From assembly GCF_022539665.2 (NCBI RefSeq), contig NC_081331.1:3258501-3322500 (forward strand): a stretch of 64,000 bases of DNA. Reading direction: 5' to 3'. Source of the DNA: Daphnia carinata. Taxonomy: Eukaryota > Arthropoda > Branchiopoda > Diplostraca > Daphniidae. Shown here in pieces: positions 34,401 through 47,555 of the stretch (its first letter is position 1; each line of letters opens with the position of its first letter). The notes beneath the pieces were generated by a model. The model was not told where the DNA came from. It saw only the letters and a program-made list of their open reading frames with translations, and did no database searches. The translations under genes were made by a program, and so were the position numbers.

Positions 34401-37400
34401 AGCAGACGACGCGAAAACGAGATGTCAATCACTCGAATGTTATTGACATTTAATTCGGCTGGTTTAAATCCCCAAACAACTGATAACACATACACACACA
34501 ACACTGTATAAAAACAAATACAAATAATAACAAATCAGCATGCCTGTGTTGACAACTCATGTGCAGAAACGTTAATTTCCAGAGGTTCTTTTACCACACT
34601 CGAATGGTAGGAAAGAAATCGACACAAACACGAAACTAGTACGAAAAATCAACGTTTTCAGACAACTTATTTTTCGCATTAACTAAAAAACAGAAAAAAG
34701 ATGGAAAAAAAAACTTTGTTTCGCTTCCTTATAAAGGCACCCAGCTCGGGTTTGTACCCCACAGAGAGCTAGAGAGAGAGAGAGAAGGCAAACGGATGGT
34801 ATGCTGTGTATATACGCGTATTATACGAAAACTAGAGGAAAGCGAAAGAAAGAATGCCTGTGTAGTCCGCACAGCTGTTTTTTCGTCTGTCCGGCAACGA
34901 GTCATCAACGAGCTAAATCGTTTCAAACCATCAAGTAGGAAGAGTCTAATGCATAAAAACGGATATTGCGAAACGCCAATGGTCGTGATATCGTCGATTA
35001 ACTATTAAACGAACGAAATAACTAGAACTTACAATCAGCGACAGCACTTACACCGACACACCCCTGTTAGATACTGAATAAGCTACGATGCCAGACTGTA
35101 CTCAAATGATTCTTTTGAGGGAACGGGAACGCGCCATCACCTACTTTTCAGTTTTGTTCTATATTTTTCATTTCGCTTTTTGGATTTTCCTCCACCACTT
35201 TTTCATCATTAGCACTGTTAGGCATAGTGTACATTTTTGCCGGCGAAATAAATCAATAACAAAACACACCCAGTTCTTTGCACTGTTTACAATGTATCCT
35301 CATTGATCATGATTAAGTTCAGTGCATACTACCATCGATCGAATCGTGAACGAGACGCTGTTCGCATTTCAATTCAAAGTTCAGTTTTTCTGCATGTAAG
35401 TGATTGATGGATTTTTGAGGAAGAAAATGCAGTTTTTCCTCGTCTCAGTTCAGCTTACGTTGTTTGCTTTAGTTCTATTGCTCTTTCTGCGAATTAGCAA
35501 AACACTAAAAACTAATTAGTCCTGACGTAGAATTTTTGGTTTCGTGCATTCAATTATGATGGGACCTACGATTACAAACGAAAAATATTTAAAAAACAAC
35601 AAGGAATTGTATTTCTTGCAACTAAATTTTTCAGTTCGACAACAGCTGATTCGGCGAACCGTCTGCTGTCTAAACAGAATCTCCTGAATGCGCAATTCGT
35701 CTGCGGCTTTCCCAATGGTGAAAAAAGTAAACAAACCCGAAAAGAAGAAAAGGTTTTAAACTTTTATAGCTTCCAAAGCAAGCGAATGCGTGTGAGTAGT
35801 GCACAGAGGGCGGAGCACATCAACATTCAGAAAAATAAAATGGAAAAGAAAAAGAATCTTGAGAGTCCATTTCAGCTTCTGTGTGTAGAATCGGCAGCCA
35901 AAAAGGCAACAGCCCTATATATCTAAAACTAACAAGGGCACCCTAGACTCTTTCCACTAAGCACGCAATATCGAGAGGGAAAAAAAGGGGAGGGAGCCTC
36001 TTGAGCAGCAAAGAAAAAAAGAAAAAAACACCAATCGCCTCTCTAACCCCTCCACTTGTACGAGAGCAGTCGAAGAATATAAGCGACTTGACATTGTTGT
36101 GCTGCACACATAGAGGAGCTGTATATACATAGTACATTTATAGTCAATGCATCGTATTTTTGGTATTGCTCCGACGAGTGTTATGAATCCATCCCGTGAT
36201 TGTGTTCTGCCCTTCCCAAGTCCCTATGCGTCACCGCTATTGTCGCAATTGCAGCAAGAGGGCCAAGGGCCAAATGCGCGGAGGGGTATAAAGCGCTACT
36301 TGCCGGATATCCGTAAAGAAAAGAAAAAAGAAATGCGAGCGGAGTAGGGACGACGAGTCGTGAGGGCATAAAATAGATAAATAACAATCCACACATGACG
36401 AAAAGGAAAATGAGCCAGCTGCATCTATACCCACACTCTAGTCATCATAACAATAATAAAGAGTGCTGAATTCCACCCACCCCTCCACCCTGTCTATGAG
36501 ACCGATCCGGTGCCAATCGGCTGTCAATGTACACGCTACATATTTATTTTACTTATTTACGTTGTTTGTGTATGTCCCAGAGATTTTGTTTATAACATAA
36601 ACAATTGATATGGAAATACGTTGCGATAGCGGAGCTCGTTTGATTTCTTCCATCCGGGATACCACCAGATTAAAAAAATATATATAAAATTGGGTTGAGT
36701 ATTCATCCTGATTGCGCTCATCAGGGCCTCTCGATGTATAATCAATCGAATCAACGGCAATCAGAATATTTGACAGTTTCAAAAGTTCCGAAAAATCTCA
36801 GATGGGTTTTTAGAAGGGAACCACATTCTCAAACAAGAAATGCATAAAATAGTAACAAAAAAAAAAGTATGAAAGGAAAAAAAAATATAAAAGGCTGAGA
36901 GGAACCGGATCTGCGCGGATGGAAACGAACGGCGCGGAAGAAGAAGAACAAGTTTGACTGTGCATGTAGAGAAATATTTGCTATATAGTCGATAACCCTC
37001 AATCTATTTGGCTGCTGTTCTTCCTTCGTTGATGATGGCACTCCTCTTGCCCGACTTAATGGCGCGTGTAGTAGAGCGATCATCGATGAACCGAGAAAAG
37101 AGAAAAGGCTATTCTTTTCAGTCCCTGGTTTGCCCGTAGACTTTTCCATTCGAAGAATTGCTTATTCACCATTTTCTCTTGCAATGCAGATGAAAAGAAT
37201 TGACGAAAATTGTTTTCCTTGCTGCCTTTTGTATTCGCCATCATAAATTCTGTCCTAATTTCCATTCCAAATGAGTATGTTATGTTCCCCAACAGCAATT
37301 CTGCATACATTATTCCACCTTCTACCATGCTAGCTGATATTTTGTAATCGAATAAGAAAAATATAGGAAAAATTCTCTGGTGGCAAGACTTCCTTGTTTT

Positions 37401-37940
37401 CTAGTGTCACCAAAGATCAACATGGTCGGTTCTTCCCGGGATCACGGGGTGATCTACACCCATATCTTCCTCTTTTTTTGGACATCAATAAATGTAGCAA
37501 ACAGAAAGACCAAAAGAGATGTACGTTTCTTGTCTTTTGATCTCGTCTCTTTGATCAACTGCCGTAGATGCTACACGAGACTTGCAAATGTATCACGTTG
37601 ACGATCTCTATCCGTCAATATATGCAAATCCACATCTCTCTAGATGTGCAGCCACGTCAGGATGCGTACGGGATTGCATACATTTTTGAAAATAACCCCT
37701 CCTCGTGTAGTTAAAAAAAAATTAAATAATTTCGAAGTTTGATTGGAAGTCTATAATTTAAAGGCTGCTGTGCAACGAGGTTTCTCAACCGAATCCTTTG
37801 GAAAATGAGAAAAAAAGGGGAAACAAAAACGACTTGGGGAGGGATACGCTGACGGAGGCAGGCCGGATATACGTGAAGGATGAAACGACCATATAGACGA
37901 AGGAGGATGGCAACATCAGCAGAGGGAAGTTCGATCAAAG

Positions 37941-37995
37941 CCAAAATAAAAAAAAGGGAGATCGACTATGTTTTTCATCTCCCTTTTTATTTTGG
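37941..37995. repeat. inverted repeat, 19-22 bp arms, 14-bp loop
   Basis: The left arm (37941-37962, ccaaaataaa...gggagat) is the reverse complement of the right arm (37977-37995, atctccctttttattttgg) apart from a three-A bulge. It would fold into a hairpin on either strand. The arms are low in complexity, so it may be chance, the tip of a small transposon remnant or a structured RNA. Confidence 0.6.
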
Positions 37996-40900
37996 TTCGG
38001 GACTTGCATGGCAAGCAAAGGCAAGTCAGACTTTTTCCTTCCGGAGTCGGCAGAGTTTCCGGCCGACTTCCATCCCCCTGCCCCACTACGTACTAGAATA
38101 TACACATACATAGTAAAAGAAAAAAAAAAAAATAATAATAAAAAAATTTAGATAGTATTCACTGTTATCTATTGCTGTTTACTTTCAAGATGTAGAACGC
38201 AGTGGATTTTCGGTATATTACTAAAAAAAGACGAAACGCCATGTATCACTTCCGGCAAGTTCGGATAGAGAGTAAAAAATAAAAAAAAAAACTCAATTGG
38301 CACGAGAACAACACGACATTACTTCTAGCGTACCACAATTCTCCAATTACTCGTTGCCAAAAGTCTGCCTTTTTTTGATTGCATCAAAGATGTTGAAACA
38401 AAAAATGGACCAATTGATTCTGCTTCGTCCTTCAACATGCCTAATCTCAATCTATTACACGTTGCGACCCGGAAAGTAATTGAAGAAAAATATCTAGGCT
38501 ACCGTATAAGATACGGGATTCAAAGTTCACGAGGATATTTGAGAGCATGAAAATAGGGCGCAATATCAAAATGAAATCCTTTTATAAAACATCTTGCATA
38601 ACAGATCCCAAATTACGCAAGAAATATTTAGGTCATGGATAGCAATTTTTTTTTTTAAACAAACGTACTTTGAAAATTTTTCATTCGATACAAGCGTCGA
38701 ATTAAAGACGGAAACGCGATACCTTTCCAATTCTGCGGATTTATAAAACATGAAGGTTAATGTGAAAAATAGATTTTTGGAAGTAAAACAAGCGTTTACA
38801 ATATTAATTAAAGGATAACAATTAGTAAACCAAATCTCGCTGTAGATGATGGAGAAGTTCTTCTAGTTATAATTCACAAACCGTAATGGCTCGTATATCA
38901 ACCAATCCATCACAGTTATAAGAAACAAATCTTGATGATGAACACACCAACAATTTTGTTTTCCGTTTAAAATTTAAGCGAGCAGTTTTGTTATTTTAAA
39001 GCATAAACAAACGCATTCTTATTTCAAAAGGGAAAGCAATAACGCACGAAAAAAAAAGAAATTTATGTTTCGAAATTTGCATACGTTATACTGGCTGGAG
39101 ATAAAAAAAAAAAGGGACGAACCGTTCTATTCTATAACTCGATAAATATATAGAAGATAACGACATGCGATATAAAAGCAATCATTTTTTTTTTTTGCTG
39201 TATACTGCACAGCTCATTTCATTCGCACAGGAGGGGCGATATTGGCAGGGGGTGCCGATTGTTTATGTTGACATGAAAATAAAAGAAACAACAAAATTCT
39301 GAATCGCTATATTCAGATACGAAATTGACATTAGAACCTAACAAGAAACACAGAAAGGATCTAATTGCCGGCTAGCAAATCGAGTGTCTCTCGCATAGCC
39401 GTATACTTCATCATATCCTCGAAAATGTATTAATGGTGCGTCACTGTCGATTTTTTTTTAAAGGTTGAATAAAAAGCTCTCCTTGATTTACACAGAAGAG
39501 GAGGGTTCCCAAAATTTTCTAATGCAAGCGATTCTCAATATAGATCGAGTGAATTCTTTTAGAGACGCGTATTTATGACACACTATCGCGTTGTAGATAT
39601 AAAGCGAGGGGCTTGTCATGGCCGCTGAAATAACAAAAAGCGCAACGATCCTTTTGTGTGTGTATAATAGAAATAGAGGCTCTAAAAGAATATACTAGTC
39701 CCGAATACATCAGAGAGAAAAGGGAAAAAAAATGGGAGGGAGCCTCCCATCAGCGTGATAGATATTCCCTTGTCTGCACAGGCCATCTCCTCCATGACAA
39801 ATTGAGTCGCGCGACTTTCACATCGTCGAGATTGTTCAAGCTCGGCGAGACGTAGTAGCTCAAAGCCTCGCAGTCTTGTCAACTGCCACTCTATCCGATG
39901 GCTGTGCTCTATATACTGCGTGTTATGCATTTGTTTTTATATTTAGTAGATGGAATATATGTATATATATATCTACGACAACAGTGTTCTTTCTTAATAA
40001 GATTTCTCGAAAAGGCGGGCACATATCTTTCCAGCCGATCGCTACTTCTTTTATAGATGTCTTTTGTGTTCCTCCTCTCTATGTACGAAATAATTCTTGT
40101 TGAAGGCACGTATAACAAATGGAGATTACAATCTCTGCACAATTGATGAGTCTCTATAAAAATGTATCTCTATTATAAACTACGGTATTTTTTTTTGTTT
40201 CTTTATTCCAATATCTTTTGCAGATTGATGTTTATTAGTTGGACCCCCCAAAAAATGCGTAGGGACGGACGCTGGCCCAGCGGATGACAATCATACTGAC
40301 TGTTACACACTAGATCGAACTCGGTGGCTATTTGCTGGGAGGGTTTCTTTTTTTTTAGTCCGTTTGCTATAAAAGTCTATCCGGGGGATATAGCAACGAG
40401 CGTGGGAGAAGGTCATTTTTTATCCCGAACGAGCCATTATATATTTTTCGCAGTCAAGAGCAAAGTGAAAGAGCGCCATGAATCCTAGATTCCTATTGGA
40501 TGACTATAGTATCCACTCTATGCGTATATTTCTAGCGGAATCTTTCAGGCGCATCTCTTTATTATGGCCAGCACTACACAGAGAAGAAAACAGTTGCGTA
40601 GAAGTTGTGCCCTCGATCCTGATTGGTGCCCGCTGATTTTTTTTTTCTTTTGGCTTTAGTTTTCTATTTTTTGTTCGTTTATACGAGGAAAGGCAAAACG
40701 CCAGCCTTTGGATGTAGATCGTTGGGTACACTATTCAGTATGCGCAATAAAAAGATGAAAGAATAATCCCAGCGTAAATCATATGAAAATATACTTTAAT
40801 TTTCATTTTTTTGTTTTCTGCCGGGGAATAGTGAAAGAGACGTAAGACATTTCAATCAACTCTTATCAATATTTTATGGTTTGAACTGCGTAACCATCGA

Positions 40901-43900
40901 TACGGATGGCATCGTGAAACGTCCTTGAACTTGATGCTAATAATATTCTGTTGATCGAGATAAGAATACAATGATTTTCTTTATCAAGAGCATCTAAAGC
41001 CAGCGTGATTAAAGGGGTGCACGAAAAACAAGTGCAGCACAAGCTGACATCCCGTTTTTCGAGAGGGGCGAAAAAAAAAACTGGAGATTAATAGCTGATG
41101 TAACGCCCCAGTTGGTCCCTTACTGAATCTAATCAATCAAGATTGACCCATCATCAGTAGAGTTGTTGGTCCGTCCCTACACGAAAATCCCAAAAATAAA
41201 AAAAAAAGGATCCAGGCCAGCTCGTCAATTATATTCCCTTATTCTTGGAAGGGGGTATAGTTGATGAACTTAATGTGTAACCCTTTCAAAGCTAACCGTT
41301 CTACATGCACATATCACCAACAGATAATTCGATTAACAGAGAAGATCGTGACGTTGATTCATCATCCACCGTTTCACGATAATTTCATCCCAGTCCCGTT
41401 ACAGGGAATTTTCACGTCACGACGAATACCCAACATACTCGGCCCGTTTTACGATAATTATTTTTTTTTTCGCCTTGATATGTTAGCAAAATAAAAATAG
41501 ACGATAAAATTTGAATTTGGCGCTTCTTGTTAGGCGATGTTTATAGATTGAATTCGGAATGGTCAAATTATTTCGGCGGTGACTTTAACGTGCTGGTTCG
41601 CTGTGTCAAATATTTTAATACAACCAGTCAGTTAAACAAATTTCGACGATTTCAATCCCTTTCATCCCTATTGGTACGATAGGAGTCGTCGCATATCTAC
41701 GAATATCATTTTTTACAATTTCAGTTCACCGAACGCATTTTGGGAACGAATGAAAGAATCTAAAAATTTTCAGTCGATTAAACACGGCATCCCCCCGTCC
41801 CCCTATCCTTAACACACGAATCGTTTCCAATCAATAAGAAGGGCGTTTTTCTTATTTCTGGAACAGTTTCAAAATTCAGCCCTTTTCATGGAAGAGACCT
41901 TGATATCGTTCAAGAGATTCATATTTCACACTGATCCGTCATCCTGTCTCTGCACTGAATAAAAGAAAACTGAACACCCCCCATTCGGACAAAAAAAACC
42001 TGGCAAACCCTTTTGCCTGGACGACAAGAAAAGTGGACACATATAATACAAGGCTACACACATAGATAGTCTACTGGATGTGTAGAACATAATCGGATTA
42101 CAAACAGCTTGGCTATAAAACACGGACGACAACAAAGACTGCGTGATCCGTGATTTGCTATATTGCCGCCTCCCTTTTTTTTTATGTGTGTCACAACTCT
42201 TGCCGTATGACCCGATACGATTAGAGCAAACTGCATTACATAAACTACGTGCGTCTTGGTTTAGTCACGCATTTCTATTTGAAATCAGAAGTGCAGCAAA
42301 TCGAAAATGCATAATTTAATTATAAAATGAAAGACAATTTTTTACGACAAAATACGCTTTTTTTGGGTAGATTTGAACGATTAGTACCTATTTTACTATT
42401 CATCACGATAATTTGAATACGGCGGTTCTTTTTATCTTCATGAATTTTTACAGTTTAGACTCTACTACTACTTCGTGCTCGGCAACTAGATAGAGGCTTT
42501 CCATCATGATCGAACATAACAAAGAACTTGCAAAAGAATAGCAGAACCATTATCGTTTTTGTTATTCGAGGAGGGGTTATTTATTGTTTTCTTGTTCCAC
42601 CCTCTTTCCACGTGTTATGACAAGTCAGCTCGTCCAATGATTGAGAATGCTTTCATATACAGCTTTAGATATAGCTAGCCAGGAAACCCCATTCCGAATT
42701 CGATCTACGCCGCCTGCCAAGTTCTGTCGAATATTTTTTTTTGAAGATTTTTTTATTTCCCTCCTTTTTTTTATTGATTTTCAAGAATGAAAGAAATCAT
42801 CATCCGTAAAATTCGTCAGCAGTTAGAGCCGACTCAACTGGCAAAACACGAGAAATCTTAGTTAGAAGTAATGAGGAGGAATCTTTGAAAAGCTGGAACT
42901 CACTTTGACAAAAGTAACATTAGAGGGTTAAACCACAACTTTCCTTTAAAAATCTGTTGTTAGAAGAAAGAACGTACCGAGTTCGTAAATCGATTTGCAT
43001 GTCCATCATTCAAATATTTCGACGTCAGTATCGGAGCATTCCATTCAATCCATTACTTCGCCAAGTTTAAACATAATCCTTCAGCATTTAAGTTACAATT
43101 TTTTCTCTGCCAGATCAAAAATGATCCAAAACAAAAAAGTAAATGACTCGTTTTCAATAGGTTTATCAAAGTTTACTATTGTTTTCCCTGTATGGCAATT
43201 CTATCGTGTTATTTACGAAACCTGTCGTAATCTTTATTACTTTGATCTACTAGTTGATATCGTTAAGAAAAGATTGGGGGGATTTACGCTGTGTTGCACC
43301 ATTTCACATTTCCAAAATTGGAATTGTTCAGATCCCAAAAACTTTTGGAAGGAAAGTAGAAACGATTGGCTATGTTGTTTTGCTAAAATAAACGTCATGG
43401 CGATGTTTAGAACAACAAGAGCAAATCTTCCTCATTCTAGAGCTATGGCGACAAAGTACATGATATTGCTATGAAACACTAACCTGATTTTGAAGTGAAA
43501 GCGATTTGACGATAATGTCTTTCAACATTCTTGCAATCCATCTACGTCGAACAGTAAATTGATATGGAAGAAGCAAACAGTTGGAAAAGTTATTACGCAC
43601 TAGTTTAATCTTTCAAAGAGTTAGAAACATTGCTAAAAAACGTGATCACGAGATTAATTTCTGCTGGTGAAATGCAGTCGTCTGCAAAAGTATCTTTCAA
43701 AGTTGCTTTTTTCGCTGTTCTTTTACCTTACCTTGTCTATTACCATTTTAGCACTATTGTGAGTTCGCGCCAAAAAATCTTGTTTTGTTAGGCCGATTCG
43801 GTATAATGATAGACAGAGCACGAAGAAAAAAACCACAATTTATAAAAGAAAATAGGTTCAACTGGTTCCACATTTGTTGCAAAATGTTAGATATCAAAGT

Positions 43901-44805
43901 GTTTGTCTTTTATGTTTATCTCCTATCCAAGATACGTTATCATCAAGATCGAAAAACAAGTCAGAAAGTCAAACCTCATCAGGCTCTTGAATCGCAATCG
44001 TTACCGATAAGTCTAATAGCAATGGATTGACTTATTCTAACTGGCATTCTCAAAACCGAACCGTTCAAGCAACAACTGCAATTCTGAAATAACAATCTCA
44101 GTCTTATGGAATATGGAGGTCGAACTTGATTTATTGTTTTTTTGGAGCAGTTTGAAGGCATTCGGTGATATACGACAAGGAATTTTCTTTCAGCTAAGTA
44201 TTAGGCTGGGTCAGGAAAATATTCAATGAAATGTGGTATCGAAGGCAGTGTATTTCTCTCTGATACGTTTTGTTTTGAAAAATCGTGGGTGTGAAACTTG
44301 TGGGAGTTGGAATATGTACCATAATGATTCCGCAAGACATAAAAATAAATGAAAAATAAAGAAATATTCGCCTTTAAGGCAGAACACATCCATTCACTAC
44401 GCAATTTAAAAAACATTCATCAAAAAATGAAAACGATAAAAAAAAAATCTGCTTTTCTTCTTTAAGATGATTTTTTTTAAGAAATAAGTTTTTGCGTTTT
44501 CTTTCGCACAAGGAAATGACATTAGAGAGCAAATGTGCATCAACGTAGTCAGTTAACCCGTTTGTTTCCCCTTTAAGTAAGCCAAACATTGCCACTTATT
44601 TGCATTCGTGCACCAAATTATGCATTAAGGAAACCAATAAAAAAAAAAAAAAAAAAAAAGGGGGAAATAATGATGTGTATAGTTGCGCCGGAATTCTTTA
44701 CCAACATCTTAGTTTCACCAGGAGGGCTTTCCACTACCTCACACCATTGGTCTCCACATAAAACCTTTTTTTTTAACAATTGGAAATGTGATTTGCTTTG
44801 CATTC

Positions 44806-47067
44806 CTAATAAAATTTCTTGGCCTGAGCCTCCTTTGTATCCCTGCAAAGGATGAAAATGAATTACTTTTAGTAACCAACCAGATATGATTAAGAATTTA
44901 AATTCAAACCTGTAAATGAAATAACCAATCATAATGACCATCTGAATGACCATAAAGACTGCGAAAATGGTAGTGGTGACACAAGGTTGATTGGTAGGAC
45001 AAGCAGTGACCGGTTGCGCGGCCAAGCGTTGGGCCGTCACACTAATATCTCGTTTAATCATGTTAAGACCTTCCTTGACTTCATTCAAACTGTTTTGGAC
45101 GTGATCGTAGCCGAGGGGTTGCGCAGAACCCCCCACCTGTTTGCCCTGATTTTGAACGATGGTTGCAGTACGTTGGTGAATTTCGGTAACATAAGCTCTA
45201 AACAAAACAGTAACACGGTTAGCGAACCCACTAGAAAACAATCCAAATTTTTACTTTACTTTATTTCTCGAGCTGCTCCAACAATTTCACGCTGATTAGC
45301 TAAAGCTGTTTCAACTTCGTGACGACGAATCGTATCTACGCCTGGAATTGGTCCCGTTCCACCCGTTTGCACGGCTCCTGCTACTGTAGGAAATAAATTT
45401 TGCCCATTATTTTCATTTGTGTTCGTGACCAAAACGATATGACAGAAGGCGCGTGTTGAAAATGAAAATAAACCTTGGTTAGTTTGAATAGCTGACATTA
45501 GGCTAAGCGTGCGCTCTTGGCGGCCCACAAGGTCATCCATCTTGCGCTGAATGTCACGTAAGGCGTCAAACATTTTGCTTTGACCAGAAAAGATCTGACC
45601 CAGTTCACGTTGACTATCAGTTTCAAACCATTCCTCTGGATTTTCCATTTTGCCAGTGTCGGCTTCGTCTGGGTGAGCCTGTCGGTATCTTAATGTCACG
45701 GAAAATCACTTAAAATTAGAAGACAAGCAGAAAGTCAAGCAAGACAAAGGAATGCTTACTCGTCTTTTTGTTTCTGTAGCTTATCTTGATACTCCTCGTA
45801 TTCCTTTGAGAGCTTAGCACGTTCATCTTCGGCTATATGAACCCCATCTGTGGAGGCGGCATCAGGACTTTGCAAACTGTAAGTAAGGAACTTCAGCGCA
45901 TCGTGATCATCTGTTTAAGAATATTCTGTTTTTAACGAAACACTTTTACAACATTGTTGCTGGATTATTACCGGCAAGTCCTCCGGTGGCAGCTGTGACA
46001 CCAAAGTAACCATGCCTTGGCAAAACAACATTTTCTACCCTGAAGCACATTTCATAATCTTGCTCGTTGTTGGACATTCCGTTGTGAAACATTACCTGCA
46101 TTTAAACCGATGTTCAGAAAAACTGTGCCAAGGTTACGTAAAACGAAAGCAGTTATTCATACCGAAAGAGTGTTTTGGTAATACTCGATCTTGGCTCGTA
46201 CAGGGAATGGTTTGTTACGGAAATCTCTCAAACATCCAGCGAGTTGCTGTGTGGAACCATCCCTATAAATTATAATTAGAAAATTGTATTAACATTACGA
46301 TCATAGTGGAAATAGCAACAAAACTTCTTACAATTGGTGTGCATAGCTTTGTGTACCATCATTTGTCATTGCCATGATGAAGGGATTGTTGTGTTTGTTG
46401 TCATTATCAAATGAATCAAAGAACAAACCAAGACCATTCCACTGATCATTGGAGCCAAACACAGGCCCCTCAACACCTTTGCTTTCAGTGTACCATAATG
46501 CCTACAAAAACAATTATGTAGTTCAATACAGAAAGTAAAGGGAGGAAAGGCAACCAAAACAGGGGAAGTTATTTAGAAACTAAGTAATAATAAACATACC
46601 AAGCCATCAGCTCCTATTCTGCCCCTGCCAGTTACCCTGAATACAAGTTCAACCTCCCACCAATCGAAATCAGTTGGTGTTCTAGTCCAAATTTGACCTA
46701 AATTTAGATTATAGGCATTTAACATAAGTTTAATGTGAATTGGGTTTACTGTTTTCATCTTCGTACCTTTCTGACTTCTAAGAGATGGTGTGATTCTGAC
46801 CATTTCCTCATTGGCAATTGCATCTATAAACATTTGCAAATAAATAAGTTATTAATATGTGAAAGACAATTGATGTCGGTAAAATAACCTGGTCTTACTT
46901 CCAGTGTATCCCCAAAACGGAACACTTCCATCTTTTTGCGCCAAGTAAGGCGGCTTAAAACTGTATTTGTATTGGAAGCTCCGAAAAGGATTTTGAGCGT
47001 TGATACAGTTGAATAAAAATATGACTGCTAAACCAACAAATAATCTCCACCTGGCCGGCAGTGCCAT
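44806..47067 (-). CDS. LMAN1: ERGIC-53 / LMAN1 cargo-receptor lectin, 510 aa
   Basis: A type I membrane lectin that carries high-mannose glycoproteins from ER to the intermediate compartment. Eleven exons: 47067-46899, 46823-46767, 46697-46600, 46501-46332, 46262-46163, 46095-45972, 45910-45760, 45688-45474, 45383-45260, 45197-44910, 44842-44806. They give 510 residues with closed phases, the length of human LMAN1. An N-terminal signal peptide of about 24 residues (MALPARWRLFVGLAVIFLF) is followed by an L-type lectin fold. It carries FEYKYSF-like YKYSFKPPYLAQKDGSVPFW, RVTGRGRIGADGL and the metal/sugar-binding region FFDSFDNDNKHNNPF. A coiled-coil stalk precedes the transmembrane helix (IFAVFMVIQMVIMIGYFIY). 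The cytosolic tail ends AKKFY, matching the KKFF/KKFY-type ER retrieval and export signal. The ATG chosen is the one giving the signal peptide; an open frame extends upstream. Confidence 0.96.
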
Positions 47068-47555
47068 GTTGGAACTCGGTGAGATCCCCTTAGACTTCGG
47101 GATCAGCCGAAAAGATACTTCGAAATGACAGGTACCAGACTCAGAATCTGTGACAGAGGGAAAAATGTCTAACCGACGTCTTGGCCCTTTCTTAAGAGTG
47201 GAAGTTCTTTTAAGACGAGAATGAAGCAAGGTTTGAAATATTTGATTTGAAAAATAAAATTTGAACTTTATTTGAATTTCTAAATGGATTTGCGGTTTCT
47301 TTTGATGTAAAACAGAAATAATTAGATTTAACTGTTTGCGCGCTGCTTCAAGAAGTAGGGAAGTTTTTCCTTGTTCTGTCGTTTTCTGGCTATTATACGG
47401 ATGACGTGTGATTTTGAATACCGCGATTTCCGTTGTCTGGCAACGCCTTCTTGTTTTTTAAATTTTCCTTAAACATTTAAAAAGAAGTGTATCCCATTCA
47501 AAGTTGAAATTCGACAGATAAGAGTTGTCATTCAGTTGTTACAGGCCTTATTGAC
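47068..47555. promoter_or_regulatory. divergent promoter interval between LMAN1 and the granulin gene
   Basis: Only 488 bp separate the two outward-facing start codons, so a shared bidirectional promoter is likely. No TATA box placed sensibly for either gene could be singled out. Confidence 0.5.

Larger units (their letters stand above)
26365..44805. other. 18-kb stretch without a supportable coding gene
   Basis: All open frames are short, homopolymer-derived or without exon-like splice context. Notable sequence: a 40-base A run at 31454-31493, T and A runs throughout, a C run near 31001-31014, a CT run near 27154-27172, a GA run near 34767-34783, and TA-rich patches near 28730 and 39955. 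The stretch lies upstream of talin and downstream of LMAN1, so it probably contains talin promoters, 5' non-coding exons and enhancers. A non-coding RNA gene cannot be excluded. No tRNA with recognisable A and B boxes was noticed by eye. Confidence 0.6.
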
